From Roseibacillus sp. (GTDB lineage Bacteria; Verrucomicrobiota; Verrucomicrobiia; Verrucomicrobiales; Akkermansiaceae), in the NCBI GenBank assembly GCA_002709395.1, contig PAQU01000079.1, positions 7,268 to 53,710 on the forward strand: a stretch of DNA of 46,443 nucleotides. Reading direction: 5' to 3'. Positions 28,229 through 38,359 of the stretch are shown here, piece by piece (positions within the stretch are counted from its first letter, which is position 1; each line of letters starts with the position of its first letter). The translations under genes and the position numbers were made by a program. A model generated the notes under the pieces. It was given only the letters and a program-made list of their open reading frames with translations, did no database searches and was not told the origin of the DNA.

Positions 28229-31003
28229 ATGAGCGCTCAGGAGAAGGGCTACAAGGACACATTGTCTCTCCCGCAGACGAGTTTTCCGATGCGGGGCGAT
28301 CTTGTGAAGAACGAGCCCAAGCGCCTTGCACGGTGGGAAAAGGACGGTCTCTACCAGAAGATTGTGGATCGCCGTCGGGCAGAGGGAGCATCCCGGTTCA
28401 TCCTCCATGATGGTCCCCCCTTCGCCAATGGGGATGTTCATATGGGAACTGCCTTGAACAAGGTGCTAAAGGATCTGGTGGTGAAGTCGCGGACGATGGC
28501 AGGTTTCGAGGTGCCCTTCATCCCGGGCTGGGACTGTCACGGACTTCCCATTGAATTCAAGGTAGTCCAGGAGGCTCGCGATGAGGAACCTGCTGAGATC
28601 CGGAGACGGTGTGAGGCCTTTGCCCGAAAGTGGATCGATATTCAGCGGGAGAGCTTCCGCAGGCTGGGTGTCTTTGGTGACTGGGAGAACCCCTACCTGA
28701 CCCTTGATCCCGGCTATGAGGCCGAGATCATCCGGGTCTTCGCCTCTCTGGTGGAGAAGGGAGCCGTCTATCAGAGTAAGAAGCCGGTACAATGGTCCTA
28801 CGGGGCGCATACAGCCCTGGCAGAGGCAGAGGTCGAATATAAGGAAAAGGTGAGTCCCGCGATCTGGGTTGGGTTTTCCCTGAACGAGGCATCCGAAGCG
28901 GCATTCCGAACCGCCACGGGGGCCACGGGGGAAGGTTCCCACCGTCTTGTGATCTGGACCACCACGCCGTGGACTCTTCCTGCGAACGTGGGAGTGGCCC
29001 TGCACAAGGACTTCGTATATGTGGCGGGGCGCTTTGCGAATGAGTCCGGAGAGGAGCAACGGCTGGTTGTGGCCAGGGAGTTGCTTGAGGAGTTTTCTTC
29101 CAAGACCGGGTTCTTGCCCCAAGGGGAGATGGTTGAGTTCAAGGGGGGACAGCTTGAGGGGCTCGAGGTGCAGCACCCGTTCCTGGACCGTTTGAGCAAG
29201 GTCATTCTTGGGGCGTTTGTTACAACCGAGACCGGAACGGGAATCGTCCATGTTGCTCCCGGGCATGGAGCGGATGATTATGTGGTGGGTCGGGAGTATG
29301 GTCTCGAGGTGGTTTCTCCGGTGGACAACGATGGCAGATTTACCGGGGAGGTCGGAGTTCCCGGTCTTGAGGGGCAGCATGTGTTCGAGAGCAACGAGGA
29401 AATCATTACGATGTTGTCGGGCCTTGGTGTCCTGCTTGGCCGGGAAGACTACCGGCATGACTACCCGCATTGCTGGCGTTCCAAGACTCCCATTATTTTC
29501 CGGGCGGTAGAGCAGTTCTTCATCTCGCTGGATGGATTGCGTGAAACAGCCCTGGCAGAGATTGACCGGACGGAATGGCTTCCTCACTGGGGACGCAACC
29601 GGATCTTCGGGACGGTGGAATCACGTCCGGACTGGTGCATCAGTCGTCAGCGGACCTGGGGAGTGCCCCTCCCGGTTTTCTTTACTCCCGGGGGAGAGGT
29701 TGTCCTGGATGCCGAACTGGCGCGCAAGGTCGCCGACCTTGTCGAGAGCGAGGGAACCAATATCTGGTTTGAACTTGAGGAAGCGGAGCTTGTCAGTCGT
29801 CTGGGCCTGCCTGAAGGGACTCGTAAGTGCCGGGATACCCTGGACGTATGGATCGATTCCGGGAGCAGCCATGTGGCGGTGATGGATCGTCACGAGGAGT
29901 TGGAGAGTCCGGCGGACCTTTATCTGGAGGCCACGGATCAGCACCGCGGCTGGTTCCAGAGCTCACTCATGCTGAGTGTAGCCTATCGTGGAAGCGCTCC
30001 CTACCGGTCGGTGATGACGCACGGGTTCGTGGTCGACCAGGACAAGAAGGGCAAACTTTCCAAGAGTGAGGCCGAGAAGGCCGGCAAGCCCATTGATGCG
30101 GCTCACTACTACAACAAGTATGGGGCTGATATCCTGCGACTCTGGGTAAGTAGCGTTGACTGGCAGAATGAAGTCCCCTTCGGGGAGGACCTTTTCAAGC
30201 AGGTAACGGAGCCCTACCGGAGAATTCGCAATACCCTTCGCATCCTTCTGGGTAATTTACATGGATTCAGTGCGGAACGTGATGCGGTGGCCCCGGACGA
30301 GATGCCGCTGGCAGATCGCTGGATTCTCGAGTGCCTGCATGAAGTGGTCAGCGAGTGTCGGCGTGCGTATGACGCCTACGAATTTCGCAAGGTTTTCACC
30401 GTGATCAACCAGTTCTGCGCGCGGGAGCTGAGCGCGATCTACATCGACCTTACCAAGGACCGGCTATACTGCGACCCAGTTGACTCCCGGCGCCGCCGGG
30501 CAAGTCAGACAGCAATGAACGAGGTTGTGGAGGCTCTGGCGAGGTTGCTGGCTCCCATTCTGGTCTTCACCGCGGAGGAAGCCTGGGAGCATGCGGGACG
30601 GAAGGGCAGTGTGCATGAACAGGACTTCCCTGTTCCTGATGAGCGTTTTGCCAGCCGGGAGGCGACCGGGACGGTGAGCCAGCTTATCGAACTGCGGGAG
30701 GTGATCCAGACTGCCATTGAGTCACAGGTCCAGGCCAAGGCCTTCAACAAGAACAACGAGGCTGCGGTAGAGCTGACCCTGCCCGCCGGGCATGCCCTGT
30801 GGGATCTTCTCAGTGACCGGGAGTTCTTCACGGAGTTCTTCATTATTTCCGATCTGGAACTGATTGAGGGGGAAGAGATTACGGCCAAGGCGTCCAAGAC
30901 CACCTATTCCATGTGTCCCCGATGTCGGCGTTACGAGCCTTTGAGCGCAGAGACCGGCTTGTGTAGCCGTTGTGAGGAGGTCATGTCGAACGCAGCACCA
31001 TGA
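28229..31003 (+). CDS. ileS: Isoleucine-tRNA ligase
   Basis: HDGPPFANGDVHMGTALNKVLKD, PGWDCHGLPIEFKV, KMSKS-type loop KKGKLSKSEAEK, C-terminal zinc site CPRCRRYEPLSAETGLCSRC. Confidence 0.97.
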   Translation: MSAQEKGYKDTLSLPQTSFPMRGDLVKNEPKRLARWEKDGLYQKIVDRRRAEGASRFILHDGPPFANGDVHMGTALNKVLKDLVVKSRTMAGFEVPFIPGWDCHGLPIEFKVVQEARDEEPAEIRRRCEAFARKWIDIQRESFRRLGVFGDWENPYLTLDPGYEAEIIRVFASLVEKGAVYQSKKPVQWSYGAHTALAEAEVEYKEKVSPAIWVGFSLNEASEAAFRTATGATGEGSHRLVIWTTTPWTLPANVGVALHKDFVYVAGRFANESGEEQRLVVARELLEEFSSKTGFLPQGEMVEFKGGQLEGLEVQHPFLDRLSKVILGAFVTTETGTGIVHVAPGHGADDYVVGREYGLEVVSPVDNDGRFTGEVGVPGLEGQHVFESNEEIITMLSGLGVLLGREDYRHDYPHCWRSKTPIIFRAVEQFFISLDGLRETALAEIDRTEWLPHWGRNRIFGTVESRPDWCISRQRTWGVPLPVFFTPGGEVVLDAELARKVADLVESEGTNIWFELEEAELVSRLGLPEGTRKCRDTLDVWIDSGSSHVAVMDRHEELESPADLYLEATDQHRGWFQSSLMLSVAYRGSAPYRSVMTHGFVVDQDKKGKLSKSEAEKAGKPIDAAHYYNKYGADILRLWVSSVDWQNEVPFGEDLFKQVTEPYRRIRNTLRILLGNLHGFSAERDAVAPDEMPLADRWILECLHEVVSECRRAYDAYEFRKVFTVINQFCARELSAIYIDLTKDRLYCDPVDSRRRRASQTAMNEVVEALARLLAPILVFTAEEAWEHAGRKGSVHEQDFPVPDERFASREATGTVSQLIELREVIQTAIESQVQAKAFNKNNEAAVELTLPAGHALWDLLSDREFFTEFFIISDLELIEGEEITAKASKTTYSMCPRCRRYEPLSAETGLCSRCEEVMSNAAP

Positions 31004-31614
31004 AGACCCTCCCGCGCCTCCTTCTTTTTCTTGTACTACCGCTCTATCTGCTGGACCAGGTAACAAAATGGCTGGTGGTCTTGAATTTCGAGGCCCCTGC
31101 CGCGGGGTTCAACTATTCTTCCGATCGGGTGGTTGTGGTGGAGGATTTTTTCACGATTGTCCGGGTCCACAACCAGGGAGCAGCCTTCGGGATGGGGAAT
31201 GGAACTCCCTGGGCTCCCATCGTGTTTTTCGTAATTGCCCTGATAGCGCTGGGGGCTCTCTTTCTCTTCTGGCGGCGGGGAGCCTTTGAGACCCTTCTGC
31301 TCCGGCTGGCGGGGGGATTGCTGGCGGCGGGAATCCTTGGAAATCTCACTGACCGGGTCCTGCAGGGGTTTTTTCTGCCGGCCTACAGGGAAGAGGGCTT
31401 TCTGGCCCGGCTGGCAGAGGGTTATGTTGTGGATTTCCTCGACTTCAAGATCGGCCTCTACGGCAAGCTCTTTCCCTCCTCTGGTGGGCATTGGCCCTCG
31501 TTCAACGTCGCGGATTCCTGCATCTGCGTGGCGGCATTTCTGCTGATCCTGTCGTCGTTCCGAAGCGAGACAGGTGTGGGGAAGGAGCAGAAAGAGGCTG
31601 ACACAGAGGCGTGA
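31000..31614 (+). CDS. lspA: Lipoprotein signal peptidase (signal peptidase II)
   Basis: LLDQVTKWLVV, RVHNQGAAFG, GNLTDRV, GYVVDFLDF, FNVADSCI; ATGA overlap with ileS. Confidence 0.95.
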   Translation: MKTLPRLLLFLVLPLYLLDQVTKWLVVLNFEAPAAGFNYSSDRVVVVEDFFTIVRVHNQGAAFGMGNGTPWAPIVFFVIALIALGALFLFWRRGAFETLLLRLAGGLLAAGILGNLTDRVLQGFFLPAYREEGFLARLAEGYVVDFLDFKIGLYGKLFPSSGGHWPSFNVADSCICVAAFLLILSSFRSETGVGKEQKEADTEA

Positions 31615-31715
31615 CAGACAGGAAAGGTGACTCGGAGAGTATGATCATTCCCGTGGGTGACCGAGAGCCGGAGCTGGTTCACCCGGGATTCAGCTGGTAG
31701 ATATCAATTAAGGGC

Positions 31716-32516
31716 ATGGAGATCTGGAAAGCTATTCTGGTGGGAATCGTGCAGGGGCTCTCGGAGTTCCTGCCCATCTCCTCCTCAGGACACATCGCCT
31801 TGCTCCAGCATGCGCTGGGGATGAGGGGGGCCGCCGCCGGGATCCAGCAGGACATTACCTTTGAGCTGGTGCTCCACGTTGGAACTTTTCTCAGTGTAAT
31901 CATTTATTTCCGGCGGCGTCTTCTGGCCTTGTTTTTCAGCCTGTGGCAGAAAGAACGGCAGGATGAGCGCAGGATGATTCTCTGGCTTATTCTGGCAACA
32001 GTCCCGGCGACCCTGGCGTTCTTCAGTGCCGGAGATTTATTTGAGCGGGCCTATGATTACCCGGTTCTGGTTGGTGGGTGCCTGATAGGGACGGGGGCCA
32101 TCCTGCTTCTGCCCAAGTTTTTTCGGAGCGAAGAGCAGGAATTTGGCCTGAAACAGGCGGTCTGGATGGGCGTGGCTCAGGCTCTCGCTATTTTGCCCGG
32201 AATTTCCCGGAGTGGTAGTACTATCACGGCGGGCCTGATTTCGGGGGGAAGGGCTTCCAGGGCTGCAGAATTTTCCTTTCTCATGTTCCTGCCTGCCATT
32301 GGTGGTGGGGTTCTCCTCAAGATGAGGGATCTGCAGGCGGTTGCCCAAAGTGATGCGGCTGTTGCCTACGGTTGTGGGTTCGCAGCGGCCTTTCTTTCAG
32401 GGTTGTTCGCGGTCTATCTCGTTCTCAGGATGATCAGGAAGGGCAGGTTCGAATACTTCGCCTATTACTGCTTTGTCGTGGGAATCGTGGCCATGATCTA
32501 CTTCGGAGTCAGGTAG
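31716..32516 (+). CDS. uppP: Undecaprenyl-diphosphate phosphatase (UppP/BacA)
   Basis: [20 protein letters not shown] and [18 protein letters not shown] signature motifs. Confidence 0.96.
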   Translation: MEIWKAILVGIVQGLSEFLPISSSGHIALLQHALGMRGAAAGIQQDITFELVLHVGTFLSVIIYFRRRLLALFFSLWQKERQDERRMILWLILATVPATLAFFSAGDLFERAYDYPVLVGGCLIGTGAILLLPKFFRSEEQEFGLKQAVWMGVAQALAILPGISRSGSTITAGLISGGRASRAAEFSFLMFLPAIGGGVLLKMRDLQAVAQSDAAVAYGCGFAAAFLSGLFAVYLVLRMIRKGRFEYFAYYCFVVGIVAMIYFGVR

Positions 32517-32583
32517 CAGGAATTCTTTCGCGGGGGCCGGGGGTTGGCAACCCGGGGGAATCGGTCATAGTGGGCGTGCCAAT

Positions 32584-33369
32584 ATGCTGGCTAAACGAAT
32601 CATTCCCTGCCTTGACGTAACCGACGGCCGTGTTGTGAAGGGCGTTAATTTTGTCGATCTGCGTGATGCGGGAGATCCGGTTGATTGTGCGGTGGCATAC
32701 AATGAACAGGAGGCCGATGAAATCGTGTTTCTCGATATTACGGCGTCCTCTGACGGGCGCGACACGATGGTGGAGGTGGTGCGCAGGACTGCGGAGCGCT
32801 GCTTCGTTCCCCTGACGGTCGGGGGAGGAATCCGTGAAGTCGAGGATATGCGGCGGATGCTTCTCGCGGGAGCGGATAAGGTGGGAGTTAACACCGCTGC
32901 GATCAAACGTCCGGAGGTTGTTGACGAGGGGGCGGGAACCTTCGGTAGCCAGTGCATTGTAGTCGCCATTGATGCCAAGAGACAGGGTCCCGGCAAGTGG
33001 GGCGTTTACACTCATGGCGGTCGCAATCCGGTGGAAGGGCTTGATGCCATTGAGTGGGCTCGAGAGGTCTACAATCGTGGAGCGGGAGAAATCCTGCTCA
33101 CCAGCATGGATGCGGACGGAACCAAGGATGGATATGACATAGAACTCACCCGGGCAGTGAGTGATGCCGTAGGTATTCCGGTCATTGCCAGTGGCGGTTG
33201 CGGAACACTCGATCACATGGTGGATGTCCTGCGCGAGGGCAATGCCGATGCGGTCCTCGCGGCCAGCATCTTTCACTTCGGGGAGTTTACCGTCCCGGAG
33301 ACGAAGAACTACCTCCATGAACAGGGAATTCCCGTCCGCCCCGCGTTTGAATCCCAGCGAGGCCTTTAA
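32584..33369 (+). CDS. hisF: Imidazole glycerol phosphate synthase subunit HisF
   Basis: [71 protein letters not shown]. Confidence 0.97.
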   Translation: MLAKRIIPCLDVTDGRVVKGVNFVDLRDAGDPVDCAVAYNEQEADEIVFLDITASSDGRDTMVEVVRRTAERCFVPLTVGGGIREVEDMRRMLLAGADKVGVNTAAIKRPEVVDEGAGTFGSQCIVVAIDAKRQGPGKWGVYTHGGRNPVEGLDAIEWAREVYNRGAGEILLTSMDADGTKDGYDIELTRAVSDAVGIPVIASGGCGTLDHMVDVLREGNADAVLAASIFHFGEFTVPETKNYLHEQGIPVRPAFESQRGL

Positions 33370-33399
33370 GCCGCGGAGGGGTAATTCCCGTCCCCTGGG

Positions 33400-34506
33400 T
33401 CACCCCGAGTAGATTCGTTTCACGCGGGGGGTAATGCCGGTGAAGAGCTCCCATGGAATCGTCCCGGCCTTTTGCGCGACCTCTTGGACAGGAATATTTG
33501 GTCCAAAGAGTTCTACCTCGTCGCCAGGGCGGCAATCGGGGCAACTAGAGAGGTCGGCCATGACTTGGTCCATGGTTACCCGCCCCAGGAGAGGGACGCG
33601 TTGACCCCGGACAAATACCTCCGGAGTGTGGTCGGCCAGGGCTCTGGGATAGCCGTCTCCATAGCCAATCCCAATAGTGCCTACTTTGGTGGGTCGTGTT
33701 GTGACAAAGGTCCGGCCGTAGGAGATGCCGTGTCCGGAAGGGAGGTCCCGGATCAGGGCGATACGCGATTTGAGCGACATCACGTTACGCAGGTCCGCTC
33801 CGTGCCCTTTCAGAGGCGATACCCCATAAAGGAGAAGCCCCGGGCGAGCCAGGGTTGTGGTGCGGGACTGGTAGCCGAGGAGGCCAGCCGAATTGGCAAG
33901 GTGGATATGTTTCAGTTCCCTCCTGTGGGGGAGGGACTCCACCAGATTATCAAACTGGTCGAACTGGGTGCGGGTAAATACAGGGTCCTCGTCTGCGGAG
34001 GGAAGATGGGATCCGAGGCCGGAGATCCTGATTCCGGGGAGGGCCCGGATAGCTTCAAGGGCAGCTGGGGCATCGGCGGGGAGAAAGCCACCGCGTCCCA
34101 TCCCGGTGTCCACTGTGAGGTGCGCTTCCACGACTGTGCCCCCATGGCGGGCGAGCTGGTCGAAGTGCCGTGCTTCTTCCATGGTGTTGAGGCAGGGCAG
34201 CCAGTGGTGGGCAATCACCTCCTCGCGTTCGGAAGGAAAGGTTCCTCCGAGGAGATAAATCGGTGCTCGGACCCCGGCCTTGGAAAGGCGGCGGGCCTCA
34301 CCGACATTGGCGACTCCGAAAAATGCGATCTCCTCCTGCTCCAAGGCGCTGGCTACGGCCTCCAGTCCGTGGCCGTAGGCACTTGCCTTGACGACCGCCA
34401 TGATCCCCTGGCCGCTTAGCTTGCGTGCGGTTGCCAGGTTATGTCGGATGCCAGATAGATCAACCTCGGCCCACGAGCGGGGTGGGCTTTCGGGAATCGC
34501 GCTCAC
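33400..34506 (-). CDS. alr: Alanine racemase
   Basis: MAVVKASAYGHG PLP-lysine motif; HLTVDTGMGRGGF; GTIGIGYGDGYPRAL. Confidence 0.95.
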   Translation of the reverse strand: MSAIPESPPRSWAEVDLSGIRHNLATARKLSGQGIMAVVKASAYGHGLEAVASALEQEEIAFFGVANVGEARRLSKAGVRAPIYLLGGTFPSEREEVIAHHWLPCLNTMEEARHFDQLARHGGTVVEAHLTVDTGMGRGGFLPADAPAALEAIRALPGIRISGLGSHLPSADEDPVFTRTQFDQFDNLVESLPHRRELKHIHLANSAGLLGYQSRTTTLARPGLLLYGVSPLKGHGADLRNVMSLKSRIALIRDLPSGHGISYGRTFVTTRPTKVGTIGIGYGDGYPRALADHTPEVFVRGQRVPLLGRVTMDQVMADLSSCPDCRPGDEVELFGPNIPVQEVAQKAGTIPWELFTGITPRVKRIYSG

Positions 34507-34656
34507 TTTGGCGAACGTATGCTACGCGAGGCCATTGGGCAAACCATGTAGGGCCTTGAGGCCTGACAAATCCAAGCCTTTGCCCGCAGGCTTCCCAGAG
34601 GGAGCAAACGAAGTGACTTCTACCGGATTTCCCGGGGCGTATGAGCCCCGGTGGCG

Positions 34657-34797
34657 CTACCGGTTCTGCGCAGCCTGGGAGGCATACTGCAGGTCACGCC
34701 CGAAACCTGAGATGGTTTCGCAGGAGGTCAGGGCGGAGAAGGCAATGAGACTGCCCAGGAGGAACACGGCTTTCAGGATCTTGCTGGTGGAGTTCAT
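34657..34797 (-). CDS. Entericidin A/B-like small lipoprotein (not in supplied ORF track)
   Basis: Minus-strand 46-aa ORF MNSTSKILKAVFLLGSLIAFSALTSCETISGFGRDLQYASQAAQNR; lipobox LTSC followed by an ETISGFGRDLQ core as in entericidins. Confidence 0.8.
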   Translation of the reverse strand: MNSTSKILKAVFLLGSLIAFSALTSCETISGFGRDLQYASQAAQNR

Positions 34798-34924
34798 TTG
34801 TTTTGCCTGATATTTCACAAGGTCTAATCTTTTTCCGCAAGAACCAAATGGGGAGAAAGGGATTATGACGAACCCGGCGGATCACCGCGGTCATTCCGGT
34901 TCAATTGAAATTGGCCGGTGAGGC

Positions 34925-35707
34925 TTACTTCTCAAGGGACTCCCTCTTCTTCCCCTTAGCTCCAGCTGGTTTCTCGAAAATCATGAAATGTTGCCAGGGA
35001 AGAAGCTTGGAGTCGGTACTCTTCCACTTCAGGCCAACGGCCTCCATTTCCTTTCGTGATTGTGCCACGCTCATCTTGTGAAGAGGCTTGATCGGAACGG
35101 TGGGATCCTCGGCGCGGTATTCCAGGAGGATGATGCGCCCACCCGGCTTGAGGGCCTTGAATAGAGATTCCATCATCTCGCGAGGATGAGAGAACTCGTG
35201 GTAGGCATCCACCATGAGGGCTGCATTGATTGAGCCGGGTTTGAGCTTGGTGTCATCGACTTCCCCGAGGTGAGCTTCCACGTTGGTCAGTCCCAGCTGC
35301 TTTTCCTTCCTCTCCAGGAAGTCGATCATTTCGGGTTGGATATCAACCGCCACGACCTTGCCCTTGGGCACCAGAGGAGCGAGGCGGAAGGTATAATATC
35401 CAGAACCTGCGCCGATATCGGCGATGACGTCGGTGGGCTTCAGGTTGAGCGCGGCAATGGCTTTGCTAGGGGCTTCCTCCTCCTCGCGGTTTGAGCGTTC
35501 CAGCCAGCGAATGGCCTGGTGCCCCATCACGTATGAAATCTCCCGGCCCATATAGTATTTTCCGGTGCCGTCGAAGGTCTTTCGTCCCTTGGAGTAATGG
35601 CTGGGCCAGGAGGGGTCCGCCTTGTTCTCCTTGTCGCCGGGTTTGACCTGGGCAGAGGAGGAGAGGGAGAGAATCAAGATCAGAAAGATGGCGGGGAATC
35701 GGGACAT
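34925..35707 (-). CDS. Exported class I SAM-dependent methyltransferase
   Basis: Start at MSRFPAIFLILILSLSSSAQ (signal peptide); VIADIGAGSGYYTFRLAPLVPKGKVVAVDIQPEMIDFLE. Confidence 0.88.
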   Translation of the reverse strand: MSRFPAIFLILILSLSSSAQVKPGDKENKADPSWPSHYSKGRKTFDGTGKYYMGREISYVMGHQAIRWLERSNREEEEAPSKAIAALNLKPTDVIADIGAGSGYYTFRLAPLVPKGKVVAVDIQPEMIDFLERKEKQLGLTNVEAHLGEVDDTKLKPGSINAALMVDAYHEFSHPREMMESLFKALKPGGRIILLEYRAEDPTVPIKPLHKMSVAQSRKEMEAVGLKWKSTDSKLLPWQHFMIFEKPAGAKGKKRESLEK

Positions 35708-35800
35708 GGTGCCGGACACGTGAAGTTTCTCTCCGGTACGATCAGCCCTCACGAGCCAGGGTGCAACCAGAAAGAGATACGGTTTCGCGTTCCCATGCAA

Positions 35801-35833
35801 GGGGTCAGACCCCGCCATTCCGGCTCCGGAGCC
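35801..35833. repeat. REP-like palindrome cluster
   Basis: GGGGTC-A-GACCCC (35801-35813) and perfect palindrome GGCTCCGGAGCC (35822-35833) in the gap between two minus-strand genes. Confidence 0.6.
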
Positions 35834-35873
35834 TGCGGCGTAGACGGCCGTCGATGGGCTGGTTCCAGCGCGG

Positions 35874-37133
35874 CTAATGCTGGTGAGCCCCGAAGTAGCC
35901 TTCTTGCCAGCGAATTCCCTGGGGAGGGATCTGGTTCTGGGATTTACGGCGGTCTGTATGGGTGAAGACGACAGCGAGGGGGGTCTTACCGGGGCGTGCA
36001 CCCCGAGTGTAGGTGCCTTCGCCCCAGTGATCGCCGATGGCGACGAGGTGGAAATCGAGGTTCCCGCTCTCGTCTTGTGGGCGCACATAGCCGTCGATTT
36101 CGCCTGTGTAGCCTCGTTTGCCATCCTTGGTTTCGAGGTGGAATGTTCCGGCGATACGGAAGGAGTTCCGTTCGGAGTCACCATCCACCGGGCTTATCCT
36201 GAATTCGAGTTTTCGGACTTCGTCCCTGCGCCAGTGGGGTGGTTCCCCGCGGGTGTTGTCCACGAGATGGAAACGGGCGATACGCATGGCGACTGAATCG
36301 GGAAGCTTCTGTCCGGGCTTTTCCCGGGCCAGGCTTTCCAGTTGATCGAACTCTGTGTTCTTGAGCCAGAGATGATCATTGGAGATACCAAAGCCCCTGT
36401 GCCGGTAGGTTTCGGTGTTGGTTCCCGGTTCCCCGCAGACGGTGTATTTGCCCTGGCTGTTTTTCCTGAGGGCGCGGGTGTGAACCTTGAGGGGAATGAT
36501 ATCGCTGGTAAGAGCCCTGACGTAACGTTTGTCGAGGGCTCCGGGGGAAAGTGACGAAACCTTGACGGCACCGGGGGTTCGTTCGGCAGGCGGGAGGGCC
36601 TGAAACCTGTCGAGGCTGTCCTTCAGCATCGAGGTCATGCGCCGCGGGTCCCGATTGTTATTGAATCCCAATAGTTTTCCGGAGGCAGTGAAGGTGTAGC
36701 GGCCCTGCCGGGTCGCTCCGCCAGCTCCCTTGCGGGGGCCTTGGTCTGCCACCGAGCGGAAAAACTTGCCGAGTGGATCGTTCTGCCGCCTCTGATACCA
36801 ATCATCAGCAGCAACGATTACAAAGTTTTCCCGCAGAAGCTTCTGCACATCGGGATGGCTGAAAACGAACTCACGGTCCGCGACCCCATTGTTTCAGGTA
36901 CAGCCAAGTGGATGGCCGTCCATCTCCCAGAGGAAGATGGGTTTTCCTTCCCGTGCCGCGCGTTGACGAGTCTTCCAGAGGTCGATCTCCCAGTCGAGCT
37001 CGAGCCAACCGGAGGCTCTTTCCGCAGGACTGCATAATTTCGTTAACTGAAGGAACTGGTCGCTGGTAATCTCCGCCGACCCGGGAGTCGTGAGGAAGCA
37101 AAGGCAGAAGAGGGGTCCAAGAAGCGTTTTCAT
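35874..37133 (-). CDS. Secreted thioredoxin-like/unknown protein with single in-frame UGA at codon 80 (candidate selenoprotein or interrupted gene)
   Basis: ORFs 36894..37169 and 35874..36848 are in the same frame, separated only by TGA at 36896-36894 plus 15 sense codons: ...GKPIFLWEMDGHPLGCT[UGA]NNGVADREFVFSHPDVQKLLRENFVIVAADDWYQRR... N-terminal signal peptide MKTLLGPLFCLCFLTTPGSA. Confidence 0.7.
36866..36880 (-). promoter_or_regulatory. Putative bacterial SECIS-like hairpin
   Basis: RNA sense CGGAC-CGUGA-GUUCG: 5-bp stem (one GU) with loop starting 19 nt after UGA and a G among the first two loop bases. Confidence 0.4.
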
Positions 37134-37326
37134 GAATCTGCCTGCAGCGGGAAAAAGGGAGACTTTCATTAGAAGTGGGAGATTACGTGGACCGGGACAT
37201 TGCGCCGGAAGTAAGATCCGGGACTATGACGCTCTTTCGGTTGCACTCCAAGGTATCATTTTCTATGGAGGGGAGATGATCTAACCGGGGAAGGGCATTT
37301 TCCTTCTTCTACCCATTTATCCTTCC

Positions 37327-38199
37327 ATGAAGACTCAATTCCCTTTTCTTCAAAATCTGCTGATTAGCCACCGCTCCCTTGCGGCCTTGCTTCCACTTTC
37401 TCTGATAGTTCTCCTGGGCGTGGCCATTAGCGCACCCGATGTTTCGAGGACGGTTGCGAACGCGAAGAAGGAAGAACCCCCGGCGCTGAAGGCTCTTCTG
37501 GTGACGGGCGGATGCTGCCACGATTACAACCGTCAGAAAGTGATTATCCCGGGGGGTGTCAGCCAGCGTGCGAAGGTAGACTGGACTATCGTGCACGAAG
37601 GGGGAACCTCCCGGAATCATAAGGTGAGCATCTACTCCGAAAAGGACTGGACGGCAGGCTACGACGTGATCGTGCATAATGAGTGTTTTGGTGGAGTGAA
37701 GGATGATGCCTTCGTGGAGGCCCTGGCCAAGGCCCACGAGACCACTCCGGCAGTGGTTCTGCATTGCAGCATGCACAGCTACCGCGCAGCCCCCAAGGGC
37801 GCTGAGGAATGGCGCAGGTTCCTCGGGGTGACCTCGCGCAATCATGGTCGGCATGCGCCTATCAAGATGAAGAACCTCAAGCCCGATCATCCCGTGATGA
37901 AGGGGTTCCCAGCGGAGTGGACCACGCCCAAGGGGGAGCTCTACCGGATTGAAAAGGTGTGGGATACCGCTACTCCACTGGCGGAGGGGACTTCCGGCCC
38001 GAACGAGAATCATATCTGTGTCTGGGTCAATCAATACGGGGAAAAGAAGAGCCGGGTTTTCGGGACCACCATAGGCCACCATAATGAGACCATGCTGGAG
38101 CCCACCTACCTGGACCTCGTCACCCGCGGTCTGCTCTGGGCCGCGGGCAAGCTTGGGGATGATGGTAAGCCCTTGCCCGGCTACGGGGCGAAGAACTGA
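37327..38199 (+). CDS. ThuA-like domain-containing exported protein
   Basis: KALLVTGGCCHDYNRQKVIIPGGVS, YDVIVHNECFGGVKDDAFVEAL, VVLHCSMHSYR, HPVMKGFPAEWTTPKGELYRIEKVW. Confidence 0.88.
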   Translation: MKTQFPFLQNLLISHRSLAALLPLSLIVLLGVAISAPDVSRTVANAKKEEPPALKALLVTGGCCHDYNRQKVIIPGGVSQRAKVDWTIVHEGGTSRNHKVSIYSEKDWTAGYDVIVHNECFGGVKDDAFVEALAKAHETTPAVVLHCSMHSYRAAPKGAEEWRRFLGVTSRNHGRHAPIKMKNLKPDHPVMKGFPAEWTTPKGELYRIEKVWDTATPLAEGTSGPNENHICVWVNQYGEKKSRVFGTTIGHHNETMLEPTYLDLVTRGLLWAAGKLGDDGKPLPGYGAKN

Positions 38200-38212
38200 G
38201 CGAAGCGGAACT

Positions 38213-38230
38213 ATTACCGGGTAATTTTTT
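38213..38230 (+). terminator. Weak intrinsic terminator-like hairpin after ThuA gene
   Basis: ATTAC-CGG-GTAAT followed by TTTTT. Confidence 0.35.
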
Positions 38231-38359
38231 CGGGAGATGGGGGTTTTCAGCCCTTGAGGAGAGTCATCGACAGTTGTGCGAGAGTCTGGTTTACTTTTGA
38301 TCCCATGAACGGTATCGCCGCCATGCGGATGATACAGGACCCAGCCGTTTTTTAGTTCC

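Noticed and set aside
34694-34894. 66-aa minus-strand ORF
   Set aside because: Overlaps the better supported entericidin-like ORF in another frame on the same strand.
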